Source: Billgrantia endophytica
GTDB lineage: Bacteria; Pseudomonadota; Gammaproteobacteria; Pseudomonadales; Halomonadaceae
Reading direction: 5' to 3'
Length of the DNA: 64,000 bases
Assembly: GCF_002879615.1 (NCBI RefSeq)
Contig: NZ_PNRF01000028.1
Coordinates: forward strand, 251,029-315,028
Position numbers and translations under genes: made by a program. Position 1 is the first letter of the stretch, and each line of letters starts with the position of its first letter. A model generated the notes under the pieces. The model did no database searches and was not told the DNA's origin. It saw only the letters and a list, made by a program, of their open reading frames with translations. Below, one piece after another: positions 55,820 to 63,814 of this stretch.

Positions 55820-57134
55820 CTAGGAAGAAAGTTTCTGTTGGTTCAGTAGCGCCGGTGCTTCCTTTTCATTAATGACGATTTCACCATTTATTATGTAAAC
55901 TTCGATCTCATCTTTATTGGCAAGCTGTGATAGGAAGTCAAAGCTTTCCAGCTTGGCATCAAGCAGGCCATTGAGTTGCACCTCGATGTCGGCAATTGTC
56001 TCGATCTGCCGAGAATGCACTTTCTCCAAATCCTCAATAGTCCAGTTGCCCATGCCGTAGCCGTTTTGGTGTTGGAGGATGAGCCTTTCGTATTCCTTAA
56101 CCCCTTCCTTGTGCGCCTTAATTCTGCCTTCAAAGACTCTGTAGATTGTGTCTTTCACTCGGATGACCGACTGCTTGCTGCGCTCGATATTGCTTGGTGA
56201 GTAATTTCCGCTCAGAACTATTTGGCAAATTTTTCCGGCAACAAACCGCTCATAAGCGGCAAAGACGTTGTGCCTCATTATCTGGCGCAAGAACTCAATC
56301 GGGTCATAGCTAGATTTACCCCAGTTCGGACCCTGAACTTCAACATACACGCCATTGAAAGTACTGTGCGGCACGGGTTTGGTTTGGCTCTCTCTAGCCA
56401 GCTCCTCCCGCATGATGATCAAAAGCTCAAGGCACTCATCAGTGTTATTCACCATTCGGGACAGATTCAAACGAATCATGTCTTGATCCATTTCAGGGAT
56501 GCTCTCAAAGCAGTCCAGGATCACCTCGGATATTCGCTCAAGCTTCGCGTGATCGCCAACGATCTGGCGATTTCTAATGTCTGCACATACGTTGGAAATC
56601 TATTCAAGGCGATTCTGAATTGCGCCGTACATTCCCATCGTCAACAGCATGGGCAGAAAATTAGACGCAACCGGAACATCAATGCGCTCAAGTCCCGCTG
56701 CGGCTACGATTTGGCCCTTCTCAACGACGCTGGTTGTGTTCAGGCCGGACAGCTCGCCCGAGCCAATAGTCATCAGGCTTTTTGGCGAGCCTTGCTTAAA
56801 AACTACGCGATAGAAGTCCTCGCCGGTTGAACCTCCGATGCTTTTGAGAAAATAGCGATTTAACTCTCCACCCCAAGGCGCATTCATATAGTAAACTGGA
56901 TTACTAATGATTTTCTTTAGTTGAGGTGCGCGTTCAAATAGTATTTCGATGCCCTTTTCTCACTCTTTCAGCTTTCTCTCTTCCACGGGTAGTGCCTCCA
57001 AAAAAGTTAGTGTACTTGATGAAGATAAAAAGATTGTTGGTAACCAGCACTTCTGCACCCGATGTCGGGAATTGCCGGATGCAGAACTCCAGGCTACACT
57101 CATAGAGCTGGTTTAGCAACTGACGACAAAACAT
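55820..57134 (-). pseudogene. Decayed gene of unknown function with frameshift and nonsense codon
   Basis: The minus strand encodes one protein in three pieces: a first part from 57134 (FPTSGAEVLVTNNLFIFIKYTNFFGG), a frameshift in the adenine run of AGAAAAGGG near 56952, a middle part to an in-frame TAG at 56597-56599, and a last 234-codon part that continues in the same frame to 55820. The pieces read as one plausible protein, with an acidic-basic helical stretch (RVKDTIYRVFEGRIKAHKEG). I recognise no family. The plus-strand reading at 56222-56830 is a shadow. Confidence 0.7.
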
Positions 57135-57189
57135 GCTAGCCCGGCTAGTAAACGCTAAAGCTGTTTTTATCTCTTGGCTTTGGTTGGTT

Positions 57190-57511
57190 CTTCGAGTAAG
57201 TCTTCAATACCGATCCGGGAGCGCACTTTGCACTTGCACTTCTGTCGTTGCCCTTCTATTTGTTTTTCATGATCAATACGACGATGAACAGCCTACTCTA
57301 CGGGCGGGAGAAAACGGGATACCTTGCACTCCAATCTCTCATCACTAACGTGACCGTCTATGGCACTGCATATGCACTGTTTGTCGTAGGTTGGCTTGAT
57401 CCTAGCTTGGAGGGAATTGCAATTCTATTCAGCATAGGCATCCTCATGGACACCTTGGTTACATGGTGGCTGCATAACCGATACTTCAGAGAGTCACATT
57501 ATGCAATCTAA
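57190..57511 (+). pseudogene. MATE-type efflux transporter C-terminal fragment
   Basis: The plus strand encodes INTTMNSLLYGREKTGYLALQSLITNV and a run of hydrophobic helices ending WWLHNRYF, the C-terminal part of MATE or related flippase proteins. The frame is open upstream to about 57190 but then meets a stop. The first three quarters of the gene are missing. TCTAACAAG at its end resembles an attC box. Confidence 0.7.
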
Positions 57512-57801
57512 CAAGTTATTCGTACCGACTCTTTATTTTGTTCAGAGCAGGTCAGTTTGACTGCTATATAACAGAGAAGTATCAACGGCCGCTTCTGGCT
57601 GGATGAGTAATGTTAGTTTATGCTGATAGACAGCGTTGTCGCGACAGTCGGTACCATACTGCCGATCTGAACATAATATTATTATATTACAGCAGCTTAG
57701 GGACAACAGAATGTAGTATAACATTGATGAACAGGCTGGTGCATTCATCTGGTATCAGGGGTGTGCTGTCTATTCGCTGTTAAGAATACCGAGGAACCGT
57801 C
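57512..57801. other. Spacer without recognised gene
   Basis: About 290 bp of AT-rich sequence. It contains GGCCGCTTCTGGCT at 57587 and several A/T runs that could hold the promoter of the following gene (TATAAC near 57715). No coding region is convincing. Confidence 0.4.
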
Positions 57802-58395
57802 ATGCTTCGATTTTACCAGTGGTGCGTACGCGCTTGGCCGTTTTGGGCAACATTAGTAGTCATCGGTGCTCACCTAGTGGCGTTGGCGGCTTTTTCTCAA
57901 CAATCAGAAAATATTAATAAAATCTTTTCGATTAGTCTTCAGGTGATCGGTGGCATGCTAGTTCTTCACTCAATAGATAGTACGCTTGGTATGTTGCGTG
58001 GTGAAAGCATCCCACGACTGATTGCTCAGTGGTTCCGCTCATGTCCATTGTGGAGAAAGCCTAAGACAATTAAGGGTTTGGGGATCGCGGCGGCAAGGGC
58101 TACTACATCTGGCCATGTTCGAGTCAAACGCCAAGTAACCTCTCTTTCTAGTCGAGTTTCGGAGCTAGAACGACAGATGGACGAGGTGTATCGAGATATG
58201 GGGCTCAGGGAGCAAGCTCTCAAAAAGCTTGTTTCTGAAGTTAAGGATGAGTTGTCGGCAAGAGCTAGTAAAAGTGAGGCTGCTATCTGCGAAGTGGAGG
58301 GAAAAATAGATGCCACTGCGCTTGGCAGTATTAAGCAACAGGTTTTTGGCGTAGTGATTGCCGTGTACGGCGCAGGCCTAGCTTATTTTTCTTAA
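57802..58395 (+). CDS. Coiled-coil membrane protein of unknown function
   Basis: The 197-residue protein has two N-terminal membrane helices (about 14-30 and 41-60), a basic linker, and a coiled coil (about 105-165, SRVSELERQMDEVYRDMGLREQALKKLV). A last hydrophobic segment VFGVVIAVYGAGLAYF ends the protein. No family known to me. It is preceded by a GAGGAAC ribosome site and ends in attC-like sequence D. Confidence 0.75.
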   Translation: MLRFYQWCVRAWPFWATLVVIGAHLVALAAFSQQSENINKIFSISLQVIGGMLVLHSIDSTLGMLRGESIPRLIAQWFRSCPLWRKPKTIKGLGIAAARATTSGHVRVKRQVTSLSSRVSELERQMDEVYRDMGLREQALKKLVSEVKDELSARASKSEAAICEVEGKIDATALGSIKQQVFGVVIAVYGAGLAYFS

Positions 58396-58464
58396 CATGC
58401 GAAGGAACTGGGACAAAATTTCCGCTGCGCTGTAATTTTTCTCAAGTTGCGTGCATTACATTAG
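58391..58464. repeat. attC-like sequence D
   Basis: CTTAACATG overlaps the stop of the preceding gene; the centre TTCCGCTGCGCTGTAA is flanked by AACTGGGACAAAATT and AATTTTTCTCAAGTT, which pair imperfectly. The R' box is not clear (GCGTGCATTA). Confidence 0.4.
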
Positions 58465-58750
58465 AATTTTCTATTTGACCGCTTCTGGCCGCTTAGCGAC
58501 AGCCTGGTTTCGACCGCCGATATGTATGTTAAATCTCGGTCTGCTCCGCTATCTCCAGGTGTCATCGACCTCAATCCTCAGGTATCGCCAGATCGAAGAG
58601 ACCCAGATAGTCTACTCGCGCATCACACAAGTGGCGGATATCGCCTGATAATTGCGAAACGTAGTCGTGAGCGGATACATGGTATAGTATTTAGCCATTC
58701 GATACTGCGCAGCGTTCGGCTATGCAGCTGCTTTTGCCAGAGTCAAACTA
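58465..58750. promoter_or_regulatory. Spacer and probable promoter of the large nuclease-NTPase gene
   Basis: About 290 bp of spacer follow the attC-like site. GCTTCTGGCCGC at 58481 is one of four related sites. TATAGT near 58684 could be a -10 box for the large gene. No ribosome site stands out before its ATG. Confidence 0.35.
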
Positions 58751-61700
58751 ATGTCGACCACATCCGTTTCTGTCTTCGGAGACCCCTCTAGGATTTGGAA
58801 CGTTCCGCCAGAAGACGTGAGCCGGCAGGCAACTGCGTCGCTTCGTGGCTATGTCTACCAACTCCACGCCTCTGCCGCCGCGTGGCTGGCGCTAAGGGCA
58901 GACGATGAACTCTACCTGGAGGTCGCCGAGGACTACACCGAGCTTCTCCGCGAGCAGGGCGCGGTCGATGACGTGTTGAAGGCCACGCAGGTAAAGGACA
59001 CGCGCGAGTCCGGGGCTGTAACGCTGAACTCGCCAGATGTGCTGAACGCAATTGAGTCTCTGCACAGGCTCCGTGCCTGCAACCTGGGCCGGGAAGTAAG
59101 GTTCGTATTTCTGACAACATCTCGCATCGGACAGGAGTGGAAGGATGCGTTGCCTTCCGGAGTGGCTGGCCTGACCGCCTGGGAAGCGGCTGCTTCCGGA
59201 AGAGACGTTGAAGAACTCCGCGCAGCTCTTCTTCAGCGTACGCTTTCTGAGGAGCTTCGGACTTTTGTCACCAATAGCCTTCCCGAGCAGCTAAGGGCTG
59301 AGCTTCTGAGTCCGCTGGTCTTTGCATGCGGCGCACAGGATTGGCGCTCTCTTGAGGAGAGCAACCGGCGAACTATCATGGATCTCCGGAAAGAGCTCCA
59401 GTCGACCGCAGACATGGCTCGTCGCGCCTACGATGCCGTGTTCCGCGATGCCGTTGCGTGTGCGCTTGGGCCGGCTCCGCGTTGCTTAAGTGGAACTCAA
59501 CTTCAGGCTTGTCTAGAGCGCGCAACGTCAATCGCTGTTCCGTCAAGCGTCGCCGTAGACTGGCTGGGTGAACGCGCCGCGCTGCCTAGTACCACTCTGT
59601 CCATTGACGAGTTACGCGACTTGGCGGAGTCTTTAATTGAGACTGGTACGCCGCCGTCGGTCGGCCTGCTATTCCCGGCAGCCCGGGCTGCAGCCCGGGA
59701 CGCCCTTCTTGGGGCTTTCTCAGTGGAACCTCTTCTTACCGAGATCATATCTGACAGTGCTCCCGCGAGCGCGTCGTTACCGGATCTCGTTGAGCTCTCG
59801 GAAAAAAAACACCTCATCGTCGGTCAGCCCGGATCTGGCAAGACGCATGCCCTCTGGCGCGCAGCAAACGAGTTGCTCACAGCCGGTACGATCATTCCGC
59901 TGTATCTCCCGGCAGGGCAGGCGACATGCTGGAACGACCTAGAAGATATGATCACGGGGGCGGCGCCGGGGATCGAATTATCTACCCTGTTTCAAGACCC
60001 AAGAATCTGCGTTTTCATCGATAGCTGGTCCGAGTTTGCGGGCGCTGCACAGGCCGGTGAGAAGAGACGTGCGCTGCGCGCTCTGCGAAGCGCACGCTTG
60101 GTTGCGACGGCCAAGCTCGCTGACATCGACGACGGTGCTCTTAAGCACTGGACTCTCAACCTGCTTCCGCCCGACCGAGTGGCTCGTGCAGTCGCGGCCG
60201 CAACGCCAGGCGAAACGCTACCGCCTAGTTCGGTGATTGACCTCCTGCGACTGCCACTGCTTCTGGCCATCCACGTTCTCTCGGACGCGCGGTCTGCGAC
60301 GACCGGCGACCTTTTGCGTCAGTTTCACGAGCACCTTATGCGCGGACTACCCGAGCGCTTCACAGAAGTGCTCGCTGAAGCCGTGGCGGAACTATCTCTG
60401 TCGGAAGGGCGGTCTTATGGTCGTCTCGTGCATGAACTCCAAACTCGAGCGGCGAAGGCGGACCTTACCGACCCAGTCAGGCTGCTCAGGAGCCTCGGCA
60501 CGATTCTCGAACGCGGCGGTCAGGCAGTACCCGTCCATGATCTTTACTGGAGCTGGCTCGCAGGACGCGGCTTACTGGGAAACGCAGTCGCCGAGCGCGC
60601 AGTAGGTTCGCTCAGGACACGTGAGAGCTATGCCCTAGCCATCCAAGCGGGTGGATGCGCTACAGAGAGCGACGTCAATGCAACGGTCAGGGATGATATT
60701 GTGCTGGCCGCCGTTCTCGATGCAAGCCGTAGTGCGGAGCGCCCCATGCCGGCCCTTTCAGAAGCGTTCTCCCACGCGCTGGCAGATCCTCGTTTAGCTG
60801 TGCGGAATCGTGCTGCTCTTGCAGCGCTGGAGGGGGGGCGCACGGAACTCCTTCGCCCCGCTCTGGAGGTGCTCGCCGAACTAGGCCGGTCCAGCATGTA
60901 CCCATCTGAGTGGAAGCAGGCTCTCCACCCAAATGCCCTGTTCGCTCAACGGGCTACACTTGCCGATTGGATAGGGTCACCGAATAGCGGCCTCGTCCTC
61001 GATGCAATCGCCGAAGATGGAGGGCCAGAATGGCGCCCCTGGCTAGAGCAAGTTGCGGCAGATGGTCGGATAAGTTGGGTAGAGGCGTCTGCAACCGCGC
61101 TTGGCTGTTGTGGCGATGTGCCGCAATGGGTTCGACCGCATCTCGACACTGTTATCGCTTCGCGCGCTTGGATGCTTCGGGCCGCCGCAGCAAGACGCGG
61201 CAACAGAACCCTAGCTCGATTCATCGCCGTCGAATACGAACGCTTGGTTGAATCCGTCGCAGAGCAGAATTTCGGCACCTGCGTCGAGCTCAACCGAGTG
61301 CTCGTTGGCTGCGGTGATGACGAAGTGTTCGGTCTACTGCTTTCCCAGTTCCCTTCCATGAGGTCTCGTGCGCAGGAGCTGCTCGGCTTTGCTGTAGTCG
61401 AACGCGGCTCACCCTGGGTAGCCCGCTATCAGCGGGTAGCTTTAGCAACCGGCGCCCCCCATCATCATAAGCTTGCCAAGGAGCTCTCGCTTGAGATTGA
61501 TGACGAAACTGCACGGGCCTGGATCGCCGCAGGTCATGACGAGGCTGGCTGGCGGGTATTAATCGCACGTCATGGCGAGGCCCTACTGCCGGAAATGATC
61601 GGACAATTGCCTCCGTCTTTTGCGGGTATCCACCATATTCCCGCACTTGCCCACATGCACTGGCTTTCGAACGCACCTGACACGCTCATCGACGAAGTCT

Positions 61701-62512
61701 GGCGGCGGCTGGGCAGCCCCATGCAGCCGAAGGCGATGCAGGATGTACTCAACGCTATTGCGCGGGTCTACCCTAAGGGGATTCCTCACATTGTAAGATT
61801 CATCGCAGAGCAGCCCAATGCTCTTCCTTCGTACCACCTCCGCCAAGCCCTTTTACTCTACGAGGACTGGCAAAAAAGATCTGGTATCGTGCTCGGTGTA
61901 AAGACGGCCGATGGCACCGAACGTGCTTTTCCTGATTGGATCGCGCTTCATAGTGCGAGGAGCCAATGGGAGGATCACTTCACTCCAGAGCTGTTGGCCC
62001 TTTCGCCAGAATTAGCCATCGACTATGTTGTGCATCATCTTGACGACGAGCGTGCGGCAGCTGTATTGAATGCGTTGAGAGGTACAACTGCCTACAGCGC
62101 GCCGCTGCTGGATCGCATGCTTGCGGTGCCTGCCCTCGCCGCGCTCGTTCCACAAGTATTCGCCGATGGCTTCGACCTATTTCCTGTCGAGGCACTCCAA
62201 CGCTGCATTGGATCGAACGACATCGATCAAGATAGCTTGCTCTATCGATTGGCCGCTACGGCGAACCCCATGCATCGCGCAGTGCATGAGGAGCTTATTG
62301 CACGCGTCCTCGAGGGGACGCTTAAATTGCACCATCTGCGTTACGTCGCGGATATGCTGAGAGCTTATTCGCGGGAGGAGGTTCTCTGTATTATTGATGC
62401 TGCACCTCACGCCCGTGAGGATTGCTGGTTTTGGTTTGTCCGTTCGGTGGAGGCGGCTAGGGGCGAACGCTTGATCAACGAGGACGGGGCTGTCCGGCAT
62501 ATCAGCCTCTAA
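58751..62512 (+). CDS. Avs/NACHT-like defence protein: nuclease domain, STAND-type NTPase, helical repeats
   Basis: The 1253-residue protein has three parts. Residues 28-130 resemble the Cap4/DUF4297 nuclease of CBASS and Avs effectors: GYVYQLHASAAAWLAL, ELYLEVAEDYTEL (E57/E60/D61), QVKDT (Q80, K82), and FVFLTTSRIGQEW. Next is a P-loop NTPase with Walker A GQPGSGKT (358-365) and a Walker B-like CVFIDSW (D424), the STAND/NACHT arrangement. From about 500 to the end there is no enzyme motif but many short helical repeats (for example ADPRLAVRNRAALAAL), fitting a ligand sensor. It is likely a phage-defence protein whose NTPase releases the nuclease. Its base composition is richer in GC than that of the preceding island genes. 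Confidence 0.85.
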   Translation: MSTTSVSVFGDPSRIWNVPPEDVSRQATASLRGYVYQLHASAAAWLALRADDELYLEVAEDYTELLREQGAVDDVLKATQVKDTRESGAVTLNSPDVLNAIESLHRLRACNLGREVRFVFLTTSRIGQEWKDALPSGVAGLTAWEAAASGRDVEELRAALLQRTLSEELRTFVTNSLPEQLRAELLSPLVFACGAQDWRSLEESNRRTIMDLRKELQSTADMARRAYDAVFRDAVACALGPAPRCLSGTQLQACLERATSIAVPSSVAVDWLGERAALPSTTLSIDELRDLAESLIETGTPPSVGLLFPAARAAARDALLGAFSVEPLLTEIISDSAPASASLPDLVELSEKKHLIVGQPGSGKTHALWRAANELLTAGTIIPLYLPAGQATCWNDLEDMITGAAPGIELSTLFQDPRICVFIDSWSEFAGAAQAGEKRRALRALRSARLVATAKLADIDDGALKHWTLNLLPPDRVARAVAAATPGETLPPSSVIDLLRLPLLLAIHVLSDARSATTGDLLRQFHEHLMRGLPERFTEVLAEAVAELSLSEGRSYGRLVHELQTRAAKADLTDPVRLLRSLGTILERGGQAVPVHDLYWSWLAGRGLLGNAVAERAVGSLRTRESYALAIQAGGCATESDVNATVRDDIVLAAVLDASRSAERPMPALSEAFSHALADPRLAVRNRAALAALEGGRTELLRPALEVLAELGRSSMYPSEWKQALHPNALFAQRATLADWIGSPNSGLVLDAIAEDGGPEWRPWLEQVAADGRISWVEASATALGCCGDVPQWVRPHLDTVIASRAWMLRAAAARRGNRTLARFIAVEYERLVESVAEQNFGTCVELNRVLVGCGDDEVFGLLLSQFPSMRSRAQELLGFAVVERGSPWVARYQRVALATGAPHHHKLAKELSLEIDDETARAWIAAGHDEAGWRVLIARHGEALLPEMIGQLPPSFAGIHHIPALAHMHWLSNAPDTLIDEVWRRLGSPMQPKAMQDVLNAIARVYPKGIPHIVRFIAEQPNALPSYHLRQALLLYEDWQKRSGIVLGVKTADGTERAFPDWIALHSARSQWEDHFTPELLALSPELAIDYVVHHLDDERAAAVLNALRGTTAYSAPLLDRMLAVPALAALVPQVFADGFDLFPVEALQRCIGSNDIDQDSLLYRLAATANPMHRAVHEELIARVLEGTLKLHHLRYVADMLRAYSREEVLCIIDAAPHAREDCWFWFVRSVEAARGERLINEDGAVRHISL

Positions 62513-62707
62513 AGTCACCATAGTGAATATTGTCTGAGCGTGCCCTTAATGTCCGCTCTTGGCCGATAGCTGCCACCGCCACCGCTGCTTCTTGCAGCGG
62601 CTCTTCCTATAATTTCCTCAATCCACTTGGCAGCATCACTGCCTTGGTCACGGCTTCACCCGGTCCGGCGTCTGTCGTTGACATCATCCGCAAGCCAAGC
62701 CTTGATT
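62513..62707. other. Spacer with CopG antitoxin tail
   Basis: After the large gene the sequence has TCCGCTCTTGGCCG at 62552 and an inverted repeat near 62590-62604 (CTGCTTCTTGCAG). From 62644 the minus strand carries the CopG tail described separately. No other gene is visible. Confidence 0.4.
62644..62707 (-). pseudogene. CopG antitoxin tail cut by the IS5-family element
   Basis: The minus strand reads LIKAWLADDVNDRRRTG and then a stop. It matches the tail SLIKAWLADGANDR at 45295-45420. The IS left end begins at 62708, just inside the codons that should precede LIKAWL, so the insertion removed or displaced the rest of the antitoxin gene. No continuation was found beyond the IS. Confidence 0.75.
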
Positions 62708-62727
62708 AGGTTTTGTACGAAAAGTCG
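62708..62727. repeat. IS left terminal inverted repeat
   Basis: The 20 bases AGGTTTTGTACGAAAAGTCG are identical to the reverse complement of 63602-63621. They mark the left end of the IS5-family element. Confidence 0.85.
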
Positions 62728-62769
62728 ATTCTGCTAATTTTACCTATGCTGCAGCAGCATAGGTGAGGT

Positions 62770-63138
62770 ATGACAGGACGCTACGAACTCTCCGAGCACA
62801 GCTGGTCGCTGATCAAGGACATCGTCTCTCCGCTCCAGGAGATGGGCCGGCCAAGGCGGGATGACCGGCAGGTATTGAACGGGATCTTCTGGGTCCTTTG
62901 CTCGGGGGCCAAATGGCGCGACTTGCCAGAACGGTATGGCCCTTGGAACACCGCGTACGCACGCTTTCGTCAGTGGCGCGATGACGGCACCTTCGATGCG
63001 GTGCTGGCACGTCTTCAGCTCAAGCTTCGTGAGGATGGTCTGATGGACCTGGACACCTGGATGATCGATTCCACGGCCGTTCGTGCGACTCGAGCCGCCT
63101 CGGGAGGCGGTAAAAAGGGGGATCGGACGAACCGGTAG
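62770..63138 (+). CDS. IS5-family transposase, first frame (OrfA)
   Basis: The 122-codon frame begins MTGRYELSEHSWSLIKDIV and has the DUF4096 opening PRRDDRQVLNGIFWVLCSGAKWRDLPERYGPWNT, and the first catalytic aspartate in WMIDSTAVRA. A run AAAAAGGGGG at 63112-63121 lies near the end and is the likely -1 slip site to the second frame. IS5 elements of this type make the full transposase only after the slip. Confidence 0.88.
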   Translation: MTGRYELSEHSWSLIKDIVSPLQEMGRPRRDDRQVLNGIFWVLCSGAKWRDLPERYGPWNTAYARFRQWRDDGTFDAVLARLQLKLREDGLMDLDTWMIDSTAVRATRAASGGGKKGDRTNR

Positions 63139-63647
63139 ACCATGCGCTGGGCCGCAGCCGGGGCGGCTTGACCACCAAGATTCATCTGGTCTGCGACCGG
63201 CATGGATGGCCACTGGCCTTCACCTTGCCACCAGGTCAGGATGCCGACTCTCGTCATTTCATTCCCACGATGGAAACGATTCGTCTACCGGGAAACGTGG
63301 GCCGGCCCCGAAAGCGCTGCCGCTATGTCGTGGCAGACAAGGGCTACGACAGCGATGAATTGCGCCGCTACTGCGACCGACGCCGGATGATGCCGGTCAT
63401 TGCGCAGCGCAAGATGCGTCGAAAACCTCGTCCCGGATTACCCCGGGGGTTCGGCAAGCCCAAGTATCGGGAGCGCAATGTCATCGAACGCGGCTTTGGC
63501 TGGCTCAAGGCACTACGCCGAATCGGTACGCGCTATGACAAGCTGGCCCGTAGTTTTCATGCCATGGTATGCCTCGCTTGCATAGACTGTTGCCTACGTG
63601 CCGACTTTTCGTACAAAACCTTGTGTCTCTCCGGGCTTGTTGATTAG
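63114..63647 (+). CDS. IS5-family transposase, second frame (OrfB)
   Basis: The second frame joins through the -1 slip and continues DEPVDHALGRSRGGLTTKIHLVCD, VVADKGYDSDELRRYC (second aspartate) and ERGFGWLKALRRIGTRYDK (catalytic glutamate). The complete DDE domain is thus present and the element may be active. It stops at 63647, 26 bp beyond the right repeat. Confidence 0.88.
   Translation, partial: KGGSDEPVDHALGRSRGGLTTKIHLVCDRHGWPLAFTLPPGQDADSRHFIPTMETIRLPGNVGRPRKRCRYVVADKGYDSDELRRYCDRRRMMPVIAQRKMRRKPRPGLPRGFGKPKYRERNVIERGFGWLKALRRIGTRYDKLARSFHAMVCLACIDCCLRADFSYKTLCLSGLVD
63602..63621. repeat. IS right terminal inverted repeat
   Basis: CGACTTTTCGTACAAAACCT is the exact reverse complement of the left repeat and marks the right end of the IS5-family element. 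Confidence 0.85.
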
Positions 63648-63660
63648 CTACCAGCAGGCC

Positions 63661-63814
63661 CTGGCATCAGGGTGAGCATCCACAAAGCCTGAGGCGTCAC
63701 AGCCTGGAACCTAGATTATGCCCCCTGATGCCCTCTATCTCGATAGCTTGAATGGTATCCAAGCCCCTCCCGAACCGGAGTGAGGCTGCACGAACAAGGG
63801 AAGGCGACGAGATC
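63661..63814 (+). ncRNA. Possible bridge-RNA/leader region of the IS110-family element
   Basis: This region before the IS110 transposase has no gene but carries GGCATCAGGG (from about 63663) and CCCCTGATGCC (near 63722), an inverted repeat about 50 bp apart. IS110 elements transcribe a bridge RNA from the noncoding end next to the transposase start. The left end of the element is not defined, so the call is tentative. Confidence 0.35.

Larger units (their letters stand above)
62708..63621 (+). mobile_element. IS5-family insertion sequence
   Basis: The element of about 914 bp is bounded by 20-base terminal inverted repeats: AGGTTTTGTACGAAAAGTCG at 62708-62727 and its complement at 63602-63621. 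The flanks (GATT before, TGTG after) do not show an evident target duplication. It contains one transposase in two overlapping frames. The C-terminal codons run past the right repeat, to 63647. Confidence 0.88.

Noticed and set aside
56222..56830. Plus-strand open frame of 202 codons
   Set aside because: The minus-strand reading explains the region better, with colinear pieces of one plausible protein; the plus frame has no start context.
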